Assembly (NCBI GenBank): GCA_017458975.1
Contig: JAFSZK010000066.1
Coordinates: 1-33,412 of the forward strand
DNA: 33,412 nt
Reading direction: 5' to 3'
DNA from: Eubacterium sp.
GTDB taxonomy: Bacteria > Bacillota > Clostridia > Oscillospirales > Acutalibacteraceae
Shown in pieces: positions 6,477 to 14,985 of the stretch (the stretch's first letter is position 1; the number at the start of each line of letters is the position of its first letter). Position numbers and translations under genes: made by a program. Under the pieces are notes generated by a model that was not told where the DNA came from, made no database searches, and saw only the letters and a list, made by a program, of their open reading frames with translations.

Positions 6477-8000
6477 TTACCTCCAATATTTTCTGTCAAG
6501 GCTTCTGTACTGAAGCGCTTCCGCAATATGATTAACGCCTATAATTTCATCGCCGTCAAGGTCGGCAATCGTTCTTGCAATTCTTAAAATTTTATCGTAG
6601 GCTCTTGCGGAAAGTCCGAGAGAATCAAAGCTGTTTTCAAGCATTTTATCCGCGTCCTCGTCAAGAATACAATACTGTCTTGTAGCTCTCGGAGTCATTT
6701 TTGCATTACAGGAAATGCCCGTACCCTTAAAGCGCTCAAGCTGGATTGCTCTTGCCTTGTTGACGCGTTTTCTGATTTCGCTGCTGTGCTCTTCGTCCGC
6801 CTTGCCCGAAAGCTGCTCATAGTCGATTGCGCCGACCTCAATATGAATATCAATTCTGTCAAGCAGGGGACCCGAGGTTTTATCGCGGTATCTCTTTTTA
6901 GCCGCGTCCGAGCAGGTGCACTGCCTTGTCGGATGGCCGAAATATCCGCAGGGGCAGGGGTTCATTGCCGCAACAACCATCAGATTTGAGGGGTATGTAA
7001 CGCTGCCCGAGGTTCTTGTTATTGTAACCTTACCGTCCTCAAGCGGCTGACGCAGCGATTCCTTTGCCCTCCTGTCAAATTCGGGAAATTCGTCAAGAAA
7101 GAGCACTCCGTTATGCGAAAGACTTATTTCGCCCGGCTTGGGATTAGTTCCGCCTCCGGTGAGTCCCTGAGCCGAAATGGTATGGTGGGGACTTCTGAAG
7201 GGCCGTTTTGAAATCAGACGGGAGCCCTTTGAAAGCTCGCCCGCAACCGAATATATTTTTGTCGTTTCAATCTTTTCCTCAAAGTTCATTTCCGGAAGAA
7301 TTGAGCCGAGTCGCTTTGCAAGCATTGATTTACCCGTACCCGGAGGACCTATCATCAAGCAGTTATGACCGCCCGCGGCTGCGATTTCAAGGGCTCTTTT
7401 AGCTTCGTGCTGACCCTTTACGTCGCAAAAATCAAGCTCGTCGCTTATGATTTCTTTTTCGTCAAGCCTTTTGAAAACGGGCTCAATAAGCTTCATCCCC
7501 GTTAAATGAGCAACTATTTCGTTTATGTTTTTAGCGGGAAGGACGTCAATTCCCTCAACGACGCTTGCTTCAACGGCATTGTCAAAGGGTACGAAAATCG
7601 AGCCGACTCCGCTTTCCTTAGCCTGAATAACCACCGGAAGAACGCCGTTTGCGCTTCTTATCTCCCCGTTAAGCGAGAGCTCTCCGATAAAGGAGCAGTC
7701 GCTTATGTCGGCTGTGAGCTGAGCGCTCGCAACAAGGATTGAAATAAGTATGGGCAAATCGTAAAACGCACCCTCTTTTTTTATATCCGCCGGTGCAATA
7801 TTAACCGTTATTCTTGAAACGGGGAAGGTATAGCCGCAGTTTTTAATTGAGGCGCGTACCCTGTCGCGGCTTTCCTTAACCGCGGCGTCGGGAAGTCCTA
7901 CGACGTCAAATCGCGGAAGCCCCGAGCTTAAGTCCGCTTCAACAATAACGTCAAAGCAGCTCAGCCCGAATATCCCCTGACTTTTAACTTTTGCAAACAT
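6477..8000 (-). CDS. comM: ComM/YifB-family AAA+ ATPase (Mg-chelatase-like)
   Basis: 507 residues, the normal family length. The N-terminal domain (about 1-175) is the Lon-protease-like fold seen in ComM (GLPRFDVVGLPDAAVKESRD). The AAA+ domain has Walker A GPPGTGKS at 218-225 and Walker B VLFLDEFPEF at about 299-308. It is followed by a cysteine-rich CPCGYFGH..CTC segment and a C-terminal Mg-chelatase domain. In transformable bacteria ComM is a DNA helicase aiding branch migration of incoming DNA; the role in Clostridia is inferred. AAGGTG precedes the ATG. It heads a unit with the LUD gene and the secreted protein and has its own promoter back to back with pgcA. Confidence 0.92.
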   Translation of the reverse strand: MFAKVKSQGIFGLSCFDVIVEADLSSGLPRFDVVGLPDAAVKESRDRVRASIKNCGYTFPVSRITVNIAPADIKKEGAFYDLPILISILVASAQLTADISDCSFIGELSLNGEIRSANGVLPVVIQAKESGVGSIFVPFDNAVEASVVEGIDVLPAKNINEIVAHLTGMKLIEPVFKRLDEKEIISDELDFCDVKGQHEAKRALEIAAAGGHNCLMIGPPGTGKSMLAKRLGSILPEMNFEEKIETTKIYSVAGELSKGSRLISKRPFRSPHHTISAQGLTGGGTNPKPGEISLSHNGVLFLDEFPEFDRRAKESLRQPLEDGKVTITRTSGSVTYPSNLMVVAAMNPCPCGYFGHPTRQCTCSDAAKKRYRDKTSGPLLDRIDIHIEVGAIDYEQLSGKADEEHSSEIRKRVNKARAIQLERFKGTGISCNAKMTPRATRQYCILDEDADKMLENSFDSLGLSARAYDKILRIARTIADLDGDEIIGVNHIAEALQYRSLDRKYWR

Positions 8001-8016
8001 AGTATCACCTTTTTAT

Positions 8017-8045
8017 ATTATACATAATAATTGTAATATTGACAA
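8017..8045 (-). promoter_or_regulatory. Promoter of comM
   Basis: On the minus strand TTGTCA (8040-8045) and TATAAT (8017-8022) with a 17-base spacer. Its -35 box overlaps the -35 box of the divergent pgcA promoter. Confidence 0.75.
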
Positions 8046-8067
8046 TAGGGATTAATAATATTAAAAT
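8039..8067 (+). promoter_or_regulatory. Promoter of pgcA
   Basis: TTGACA (8039-8044) and TAAAAT (8062-8067) with a 17-base spacer, about 30 bases upstream of the start codon at 8099. Confidence 0.8.
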
Positions 8068-8098
8068 AGATAATGGAATAATTTAAAGGAGAACTACT

Positions 8099-9811
8099 AT
8101 GGATATTAACGCATTATATAACGAGTGGCTTGAAAAGGCTGTCGGCGACCCCGACCTTAAAGAAGAGCTTGAAAGCATTAAAGGCAAAGACGACGAAATT
8201 CTTGACCGCTTTTACCGTTCTCTTGAATTCGGTACGGCGGGTCTTCGCGGCGTTATCGGCGCGGGCACAAACCGTATGAATATTTACACGGTGGGAAGAG
8301 CAACTCAGGGACTTTCCGACTTCTTAAATAAAAACTATGAAAATCCGTCAATTGCAATCGGGTACGATTCAAGAATTAAGAGCGACTATTTTTCAAAGGA
8401 AGCGGCTTCGATTCTTGCGGCAAACGGAATTAAGGTTTATATTTATGAGGAGCTTGAGCCGACACCGTGTCTTTCGTATGCAATAAGATATTTCGGCACA
8501 TCAAGCGGTATTATTTTAACCGCCTCGCATAATCCCGCAAAGTATAACGGATATAAGTGTTATAATCCGAAGGGTTACCAGATGACCGACGAGGAAGCGG
8601 CGGAAACCTATGATTTTATTCAAAAGGTTGACTATTTTACCGGAATTAAAAAGACCGATTTTGACGAAGCGGTTAAAAGCGGTATGATTGAATACATCGG
8701 CGACGAGGTTATTAATTCCTTCCTTGACGAGGTTCAAAAGCAGTGTGTAAACCCCGAGCTTGTTAAAAAGGCAGACCTCAAGGTTATTTATACTCCGCTT
8801 AACGGTACGGGCAATAAGCCGGTACGCGCAATTCTTGACAGAATCGGTATTGACAAGGTATACGTTGTACCCGAACAGGAAAAGCCCGACGGTAATTTCC
8901 CGACCTGTCCCTTCCCGAATCCCGAGATTAAGCAGGTATTTGAAATCGGTCTTGAAATGAATAAGAATATCGGAGCGGATATTCTTCTTGCAACCGACCC
9001 CGATTGTGACAGAGTCGGTATAGCCGTTCCCGACAAGTCGGGAGAGCTTGTGCTTATGAGCGGTAACGAGGTAGGCGCAATGCTTCTTAACTATCTTCTC
9101 AGCGAAAAGAAGGCGAAGGGTATTCTTCCCGAGTCGGCTATCGCAGTTAAGAGCTTTGTTTCAACCGACCTTGCCGAGGTTATTGCAAAGAAATATAACT
9201 GTACCTTTAAGAATCTTCTTACGGGCTTCAAGTACATAGGCGAGCTTATTACGAATCTTGAAAGCGAAGGCAGAGCGGACGATTTCGTTATGGGCTTTGA
9301 GGAAAGCTACGGCTATCTTGCCGGAACTCACGCAAGGGATAAGGACGCTGTTGTTGCGTCAATGCTTATTTGTGAAATGGCGGCGTTCTATAAGCTTAAA
9401 AATATGAATCTCGTAGACGTTATGAATTCGCTTTACGACGAGTTCGGTTATTACTCAAACGTTGTGGAAAGCTACACCTTTGAGGGCGCGGCAGGAATGG
9501 AAAAAATGGCTAATATTATGGAAACGTTAAGGGAAAATCCGCTTAAAATGATTGGCGGTCTTCACGTTACAGCCGTATCCGATTATAAGACAAGCGTAAC
9601 CGTATATAACGACGGCTCCGTTTCGGCTATTGACCTTCCTAAGTCAAACGTACTTGCATTTGAGCTTGAAAAGGGAAATAAGGTTATCGTCCGTCCGAGC
9701 GGTACCGAGCCGAAGATTAAGGCGTATATTACCGCTATCGGCGACAGTAAAGCCTCAGCTGACGAAATGGCGAAAAAGCTTATCGCAGCAGCCGACGTGT
9801 TTATGAAATAA
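8099..9811 (+). CDS. pgcA: Phosphoglucomutase (alpha-D-phosphohexomutase family)
   Basis: 570 residues. Interconverts glucose-6-phosphate and glucose-1-phosphate; some members also use mannose phosphates. Visible motifs in order: FGTAGLRG (about 45-52), the phosphoserine loop TASHNP (141-146, Ser143), the metal loop DPDCDR, the sugar-binding GFEESYGYLAG, and the phosphate-binding RPSGTEPKIKAY near the C-terminus. The start has AAAGGAG upstream. It would supply glucose-1-phosphate to GlgC in the glycogen operon at 20-26 kb. A 31-aa membrane peptide gene follows after 10 bases. Confidence 0.93.
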   Translation: MDINALYNEWLEKAVGDPDLKEELESIKGKDDEILDRFYRSLEFGTAGLRGVIGAGTNRMNIYTVGRATQGLSDFLNKNYENPSIAIGYDSRIKSDYFSKEAASILAANGIKVYIYEELEPTPCLSYAIRYFGTSSGIILTASHNPAKYNGYKCYNPKGYQMTDEEAAETYDFIQKVDYFTGIKKTDFDEAVKSGMIEYIGDEVINSFLDEVQKQCVNPELVKKADLKVIYTPLNGTGNKPVRAILDRIGIDKVYVVPEQEKPDGNFPTCPFPNPEIKQVFEIGLEMNKNIGADILLATDPDCDRVGIAVPDKSGELVLMSGNEVGAMLLNYLLSEKKAKGILPESAIAVKSFVSTDLAEVIAKKYNCTFKNLLTGFKYIGELITNLESEGRADDFVMGFEESYGYLAGTHARDKDAVVASMLICEMAAFYKLKNMNLVDVMNSLYDEFGYYSNVVESYTFEGAAGMEKMANIMETLRENPLKMIGGLHVTAVSDYKTSVTVYNDGSVSAIDLPKSNVLAFELEKGNKVIVRPSGTEPKIKAYITAIGDSKASADEMAKKLIAAADVFMK

Positions 9812-9821
9812 GGAGAAAAAT

Positions 9822-9917
9822 ATGAAACCAACCTGGGTTAGAGCAATTGCAATATTTATGGCTCTGTTGATGGCGGTAAGCGGTCTCGGAGTCGGACTTA
9901 CAATATTTTTAAAATAA
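9822..9917 (+). CDS. 31-aa single-pass membrane peptide
   Basis: ATG at 9822 has AAGGAG upstream, and the frame closes with TAA at 9915-9917. The peptide MKPTWVRAIAIFMALLMAVS continues to a hydrophobic end, giving one membrane helix with a basic start. It lies 10 bases after pgcA and is probably translated from the same transcript. No function is known to me. Confidence 0.6.
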   Translation: MKPTWVRAIAIFMALLMAVSGLGVGLTIFLK

Positions 9918-9960
9918 AAGCGGGCGGATGATAATATACCCCCTGCAAATGGTCTTTCCT
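9918..9960 (+). terminator. Weak, imperfect hairpin after the 31-aa gene
   Basis: GCGGGCGG can pair imperfectly with CCCCCTGC, with no good T run. The start of this segment resembles the hairpin after the next gene at 10676, so it may be a degenerate copy. A second small palindrome, CTTTCCTTTAAAGGGAAG, follows at about 9955-9972. Confidence 0.35.
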
Positions 9961-9993
9961 TTAAAGGGAAGCTGACAACGAAAGGATATACTT

Positions 9994-10671
9994 ATGAAAA
10001 AAGCATTATCACTTGGGTTATCATTAATTATGCTGTTTTCCGCGCTGACAGTTCTGCCGTTTTCCGCGTCTGCGATGTATGATGACAGCTCGCCGAAATC
10101 CGAATACGAGGTTAAGCCGCCCGTTGGTCTAACGCTCGTTTATAACGGCAAGGAACAAATCGGCGTGCTGACAGGTGAGGACAGCAATTATGTGAATTAT
10201 TACGGTTATGACGTAATTAATTATAAGGCGACAAACGCCGGTACATATACCGCAACCGCGGTTCTTTGGGGCGATTTCGGTCCTCAGACCTTTGTTTGGA
10301 CTGACGGAACAATCGCCGACAAAAAGATTACCTTTGTAATTAAAAAAGCCCCCAACACGTTGAACGTCAAGGGCAAAACCGCGGTATTAAAGCTTGCTAA
10401 GCTGAAGAAGAAAAATCAGACCTTAGCTCTTAAAAAAGCAGTGAGCGTTTCAAATGCGCAGGGCAAAGCTTCATATAAGCTTGTATCCGCCAAGAAAGGC
10501 AATAAGAGTTTTATTAAGAAATTCGCTATAAACTCAAAAACAGGTAAAATAACCGTTAAAAAAGGCACAAAGAAAGGTACTTATAAGGTTAAAATAAAGG
10601 TAAGTGCCGCAGGTAACGCAAACTATGAAAAAGCGTCTAAAATGACAACGGCTACAATAAAGGTTAAATAA
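9994..10671 (+). CDS. Secreted lysine-rich protein with MBG/cadherin-like domains
   Basis: 225 residues with a clear signal peptide (MKKALSLGLSLIMLFSALTV, cleavage near SASA at about 27). Residues about 45-120 resemble an MBG-type bacterial Ig-like repeat (VYNGKEQ, NAGTYTATAVLWG). Residues about 125-225 form a second beta-rich domain (INSKTGKITVKKGTKKGTYK, ending KMTTATIKVK) common in secreted proteins of gut Firmicutes. There is no anchor motif. Likely extracellular and structural or adhesive. GAAAGGAT is the ribosome site. It is similar in style to the protein at 4821-5816. Confidence 0.75.
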   Translation: MKKALSLGLSLIMLFSALTVLPFSASAMYDDSSPKSEYEVKPPVGLTLVYNGKEQIGVLTGEDSNYVNYYGYDVINYKATNAGTYTATAVLWGDFGPQTFVWTDGTIADKKITFVIKKAPNTLNVKGKTAVLKLAKLKKKNQTLALKKAVSVSNAQGKASYKLVSAKKGNKSFIKKFAINSKTGKITVKKGTKKGTYKVKIKVSAAGNANYEKASKMTTATIKVK

Positions 10672-10675
10672 AAGC

Positions 10676-10728
10676 GGGCGGATAATATCCGCCCCTACTG
10701 ACAACTGAAATCTGACAACTGTCAACTA
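10676..10728. repeat. Hairpin and short tandem TGACAACTG repeats between convergent genes
   Basis: GGGCGGAT-AAT-ATCCGCCC (10676-10694) is a perfect hairpin without a T run. It is followed by TGACAACTG, CTGACAACTG and TGTCAACT units (about 10699-10727), which look like a remnant of an inverted-repeat element end. Confidence 0.5.
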
Positions 10729-10729
10729 A

Positions 10730-10757
10730 AAAAAGAGTCTCGTTAGAGACTCTTTTT
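10730..10757. terminator. Bidirectional terminator
   Basis: AAAAAGAGTCTC-GTTA-GAGACTCTTTTT is a perfect 12-bp stem. The TAA stop of the minus-strand glycosyltransferase (10743-10745) lies inside the loop and stem. Confidence 0.85.
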
Positions 10758-13457
10758 ATCGTCCTCAAGCACTGCTTCAAGAATTCTTTTTGCGTTATTC
10801 TTATCGTGATTTACAAAGAATTTTTCAATGCGGTCAATATACTTGTTTTCGCAGTCGCTTTCAATTATTTCAATCAGCGCGTCAACCGCCGAATCAAGGT
10901 CGGTACAAACAGGACCGAAGCCCTCGTTTTTATAGTCGAAGCACTCGTCGTAAATCTGGTTTTCGTAGAATTCTTCCTGGTCAAACTGCGTATATACAAT
11001 CGGCTTTGAAAGGTACGCGAAGTCAAACGCAATAGTTGAATAGTCGGTTACCATAACCGAGCTTTCTGCAAAAGCCTTGTTATAATCAACGAAGCCCTCG
11101 TTAATTTTAAATACGTCGCTGTTTTCAAAGTGAGCGGACTGCTTAGCAAAAATCGGGTGTAAACAGAAAAGTCCCGTATATCCCTTTTCACGCATAACCT
11201 TAAGGAGTCTTTCGTCGGTAATAAGTCCGTTATAGAACTTAAAGAAGTCGGTCTCCTTAAAGGTTTCGCAGTAAATGCTCGAGGTCTTTTCGTCATAGCA
11301 TTCCTTGTAAGCTCTTCTCCATGTGGGAAGAACAAGAAGCTGTTTTTTCGGGTTGTCGTAGAGAGCGTCAAAGCGCGCAAGTCCGGTAATAACAACCTGT
11401 TCGGGGGAGTAGTTATATCCTCTGTCAAGAATATTCTGTCTTTCGCTTTCTCCCGTTGTGAAGAAAATATCAATACCCTTATTGTACTTATTAAGCCAGG
11501 TGCTGCAATCGCCGCAGTTTACGCCGTGGTTCATAAAATAGTATTTGAAATTGTAAAGGTCGATAAGATATTTACGGTCTGCGCCGAACGCGTTAATTGT
11601 AAATTCGCCCGCGCTTGAAGAAATAATCTTATCAGCGCAAAGGAAATAGTACGGATAATCCTTATCCTCGGCAAGTACGACCTTGCCGATTTTACGCAGT
11701 CTCGCCTTAACTTCTTCTTTAGCGCACTCGCCGATTACGAATACGGGGTATACGCCCTCGGGCTTGTGTTCACAGATGTACTTGAAAAGCACCTCTCCGT
11801 TGTCGCCCGCGTTGTCGATTCTGTCGGAAATGAGCCAGATTTTACCGAGCTTTGCAAACTTCTTTTTAAATTTCGGATATTTTTTATATCTGATTTTAAT
11901 TAAGTCGTCTCTTTCAATTTCTTTAAAGTAATCAATACACTGCTTGTCCCAGGACTTGATTGTTTTTTTCTTGTCCTCGGGATAGTAAATTGTAATATTG
12001 GTTCTGAAATTCTTAATTGCATAGTCGCCGTAGAACTTGTAAATCGGTCGGCACGCATTACTTGTAGGAATAAACTTATAGTAGCTCATACTAACCGTGC
12101 TGACGTCGTCGCCAAAGGAAAGAAGCGGCTGGAATACAAGCTTGTCGCCGGGTTTGTTAAGCTGCTTTTTAAAGTCGAACTCGTAGGTGCAAAGGTCGCT
12201 GTAATCCTTCATACCGTCCCTTGTTTTTGTTCTTCTGGCGGTATAGTTGGAACGCGTCGGCTCAACAATTTCATCGCCGAGCTTAAACATAAGCTTTCCG
12301 CCTTTTAACTCGGATGCATGAAGCAGCCATTTTGCAACAAGCATTTCAACAACAAATTTGTCGCCTTTGATTTCGCTTGTTACAACAAGACAGACGTTAG
12401 TTCTGTTTCTCTGTAAATTGAGGAGCTTGAATTCTTTATAATAGAGCCTTCCGTCCTCGGGGTTATAATCAATGTTTTCAAAAAGGTCAACGCCGTATTT
12501 ATAAAAGAGCACGTCGCCCCTCTTTTGCATTGAGCGATGAATCGGGTGAGCAAGTAAAATTCTGTCGTCAATTTTTGAAAGAATTTCATGAACTCTCTTA
12601 ACGTAGATTTCCTGTTCCTCTTCGGTAAGCGTTTCTTTCATTTTGGGATTTCCGAAACGCCAACAGATATCATATCCTATCATTGACTGGATATAGGGGA
12701 TAACCTCTCCGTAAAGCTCTTCACTGTATCTGAAAAGCTCCATATGATAGTTAACAAGCGAGTCGGTGTAAAAGGAGATATTAACGGTCTGGGTATTAAC
12801 GGCTGAATTACCCGTAAGTCTTCTTCTGTAAAGATAGGTCGCTTCCTTTAAAAGACCGTACTTACATTTTTTAAGAATAAGCTTATTGATAAAGGTTGAG
12901 TCCTCTCCGAGCTTAAGCTGCGTATCAAATCTTAAATCGCCGATAGCCTCCGCCTTAATGAAGGTTGTAGCGGTTGTCGACTGAATTGAGAAAAGCTCCT
13001 CCTCGGTTGTAAGGTCAGCAACTCTTGTACCCCTATCAAATTTATAGTCAAGAGCGTGGTAGTTATTATTAGCCTCAAAAAACTGAATTCGGCACGCAAC
13101 AACGTCAACCTCGTCATAATGCTCTTCAAAGAAATTATAAGCGTTAATAAACGAGTCGCTTGTCCACATATCGTCGGAATCAAGGAAGTTTACATATTTG
13201 CCCTTGATATGCTCAATTCCGAGATTTCTTGCGGAGCTTACGCCGCCGTTTTCCTTAAGGATGTAGTCGATATTATCGTACTTTTCGGCATATTCCTTGC
13301 ATATTTTACCGCTGTTGTCGGTTGAGCCGTCGTCAACGATGATAACCTGAATGCAGTCAAATCCGATTGATTGCTGAACGATTGAGTCGAGGGATTCTTT
13401 AATGTAATCCTCAACGTTGTAAACGGGGATAATTACCGAAAATTTATAATCAGCCAT
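10743..13457 (-). CDS. Fusion of GT2 glycosyltransferase and CDP-glycerol glycerophosphotransferase
   Basis: 904 residues. The N-terminal part (about 1-230) is a family 2 glycosyltransferase (FSVIIPVYNVEDYIKESLDS, VDDGSTDNS, and the DXD-type FLDSDDMW). A middle beta-rich region follows (about 330-520). The C-terminal part (about 540-890) matches the TagB/TagF glycerophosphotransferase family (KIWLISDRIDNAGDN, the NHG near 645, VTDYSTIAFDFAYLSKP). No membrane helices are obvious; such enzymes work at the inner face of the membrane on teichoic-acid-like or capsule polymers. AGGAGA precedes the ATG. It is a single-gene unit with its own promoter and terminator. The acceptor polymer is unknown. 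Confidence 0.85.
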   Translation of the reverse strand: MADYKFSVIIPVYNVEDYIKESLDSIVQQSIGFDCIQVIIVDDGSTDNSGKICKEYAEKYDNIDYILKENGGVSSARNLGIEHIKGKYVNFLDSDDMWTSDSFINAYNFFEEHYDEVDVVACRIQFFEANNNYHALDYKFDRGTRVADLTTEEELFSIQSTTATTFIKAEAIGDLRFDTQLKLGEDSTFINKLILKKCKYGLLKEATYLYRRRLTGNSAVNTQTVNISFYTDSLVNYHMELFRYSEELYGEVIPYIQSMIGYDICWRFGNPKMKETLTEEEQEIYVKRVHEILSKIDDRILLAHPIHRSMQKRGDVLFYKYGVDLFENIDYNPEDGRLYYKEFKLLNLQRNRTNVCLVVTSEIKGDKFVVEMLVAKWLLHASELKGGKLMFKLGDEIVEPTRSNYTARRTKTRDGMKDYSDLCTYEFDFKKQLNKPGDKLVFQPLLSFGDDVSTVSMSYYKFIPTSNACRPIYKFYGDYAIKNFRTNITIYYPEDKKKTIKSWDKQCIDYFKEIERDDLIKIRYKKYPKFKKKFAKLGKIWLISDRIDNAGDNGEVLFKYICEHKPEGVYPVFVIGECAKEEVKARLRKIGKVVLAEDKDYPYYFLCADKIISSSAGEFTINAFGADRKYLIDLYNFKYYFMNHGVNCGDCSTWLNKYNKGIDIFFTTGESERQNILDRGYNYSPEQVVITGLARFDALYDNPKKQLLVLPTWRRAYKECYDEKTSSIYCETFKETDFFKFYNGLITDERLLKVMREKGYTGLFCLHPIFAKQSAHFENSDVFKINEGFVDYNKAFAESSVMVTDYSTIAFDFAYLSKPIVYTQFDQEEFYENQIYDECFDYKNEGFGPVCTDLDSAVDALIEIIESDCENKYIDRIEKFFVNHDKNNAKRILEAVLEDDKKSL

Positions 13458-13495
13458 AAGTAAATAATCTCCTAACCTTGAATTATTCCATTTTA

Positions 13496-13523
13496 ATTAT
13501 AACACGATAATAATCATTGTCAA
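13496..13523 (-). promoter_or_regulatory. Promoter of the glycosyltransferase fusion gene
   Basis: On the minus strand TTGACA (13518-13523) and TATAAT (13496-13501) with a 16-base spacer. Confidence 0.7.
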
Positions 13524-13531
13524 TAATATTG

Positions 13532-13560
13532 TTGACTAAACTAATTTATAATAGTATAAT
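13532..13560 (+). promoter_or_regulatory. Promoter of glycyl-tRNA synthetase
   Basis: TTGACT (13532-13537) and TATAAT (13555-13560) with a 17-base spacer. Only about 30 bases remain to the start codon, so there is no room for a T-box leader. Confidence 0.8.
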
Positions 13561-13593
13561 ATCATATATTTATATTATACGGAGGTATATCGG

Positions 13594-14976
13594 ATGCTTA
13601 ATACCGAAAAATCACTTGATACGATTGTTGCTCTTTGCAAGGGCAGAGGCTTTGTTTATCCCGGAAGCGAAATCTACGGAGGTCTTGCTAACACCTGGGA
13701 TTACGGACCGCTCGGCGTAGAGCTTAAAACGAATATAAAAGCTGCGTGGAGAAAGAAGTTTATCCAAGAAAATAAATACAACGTAGGTCTTGATTCCGCT
13801 ATTCTTATGAATCCGCAGACCTGGATTGCCTCGGGTCATCTCGGCGGCTTTTCCGACCCGCTTATGGACTGCTGCGACTGTAAAACACGTCACAGAGCCG
13901 ACGACCTTATTGAAAATTTTGACGGAACTAACGTTGCGGGCTGGTCAAATGAGGAAATGAGCAACTATATTAAGGAACACAATATTCCGTGTCCTAATTG
14001 CGGTAAGACCAATTTTACGGATATCCGCCAGTTTAATCTTATGTTTAAAACCTTCCAGGGTGTAACGGAGGATACCAAGGACGAGCTTTATCTCCGTCCC
14101 GAAACAGCTCAGGGTATTTTTGTAAACTTTGCAAATATCCAGAGAACAACAAGAAAAAAGGTACCCTTCGGCGTTGCGCAAATCGGTAAATCCTTCAGAA
14201 ATGAAATTACCCCGGGTAAGTTCATTTTCCGCGTAAGAGAGTTTGAACAGATGGAGCTCGAGTTCTTCTGTGAGCCCGGAACCGACCTTGAATGGTTTGA
14301 ATACTGGAGGGGCTTCTGCCGCGACTGGCTCTACTCTCTCGGCATCAGCAAGGATAATTTAAGACTTCGCGACCACGACCCCGAGGAGCTTTCCTTCTAC
14401 TCAAAGGCAACAACCGACTTTGAGTATATGTTCCCGTTCGGCTGGGGCGAGCTTTGGGGTATTGCCGACAGAACGGATTACGACCTTACCCAGCATATCA
14501 ACACCTCGGGCAAGAGCCTTGAGTATTTTGACCAGGTTAACAATAAAAAATATATTCCGTATGTAATCGAGCCCTCTCTCGGCGTTGAAAGACTCTTCCT
14601 TGCAGTGCTCTGCGAGGCATATGACGAGGAAATGCTTGACGAGGAGAAAAACGATTCAAGAGTCGTAATGCATTTTCATCCCGCTCTTGCTCCGTTTAAG
14701 GCTGCGGTGCTTCCGCTTTCAAAGAAATTAAACGAGCAGGCAGGCGAGGTTTTCGACGCTCTTTCAAAGAACTTCAACGTTGATTACGACGACGCGGGCT
14801 CAATCGGTAAGCGTTACAGACGTCAGGACGAAATCGGAACGCCCTATTGCATTACTTACGACTTCGACTCGCTTGAGGACGGATGCGTAACCGTGCGCGA
14901 CAGGGATACGATGGACCAGGTAAGGCTCCCAATCAGCGAGCTTGAAAAATTTATAGAAGAAAAGCTTGAATTTTAG
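13594..14976 (+). CDS. glyS: Glycyl-tRNA synthetase (single-chain, dimeric type)
   Basis: 460 residues of the alpha2 type (not GlyQ/GlyS), charging tRNA-Gly with glycine. The N-terminus [17 protein letters not shown] is typical. Two CXXC pairs, Cys93/Cys96 and Cys133/Cys136, could hold zinc. Class II motif 2 is seen in [20 protein letters not shown] (about 199-218). The anticodon-binding domain begins near [12 protein letters not shown], and the protein ends after a conserved [11 protein letters not shown]. The GGAGGT ribosome site lies 11 bases before ATG 13594. Unlike many Firmicutes synthetase genes it lacks a T-box leader. The DUF975 gene follows after 9 bases. Confidence 0.95.
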   Translation: MLNTEKSLDTIVALCKGRGFVYPGSEIYGGLANTWDYGPLGVELKTNIKAAWRKKFIQENKYNVGLDSAILMNPQTWIASGHLGGFSDPLMDCCDCKTRHRADDLIENFDGTNVAGWSNEEMSNYIKEHNIPCPNCGKTNFTDIRQFNLMFKTFQGVTEDTKDELYLRPETAQGIFVNFANIQRTTRKKVPFGVAQIGKSFRNEITPGKFIFRVREFEQMELEFFCEPGTDLEWFEYWRGFCRDWLYSLGISKDNLRLRDHDPEELSFYSKATTDFEYMFPFGWGELWGIADRTDYDLTQHINTSGKSLEYFDQVNNKKYIPYVIEPSLGVERLFLAVLCEAYDEEMLDEEKNDSRVVMHFHPALAPFKAAVLPLSKKLNEQAGEVFDALSKNFNVDYDDAGSIGKRYRRQDEIGTPYCITYDFDSLEDGCVTVRDRDTMDQVRLPISELEKFIEEKLEF

Positions 14977-14985
14977 GAGGAAAAT

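Noticed and set aside
6475-6486. TTG at 6486 as the start of the LUD gene
   Set aside because: The GGAGG that serves ATG 6474 lies within this extension, so the ATG is the better start.
13560-13593. T-box leader upstream of glycyl-tRNA synthetase
   Set aside because: Only about 30 bases separate the -10 box from the start codon; no room for a T-box structure or terminator.
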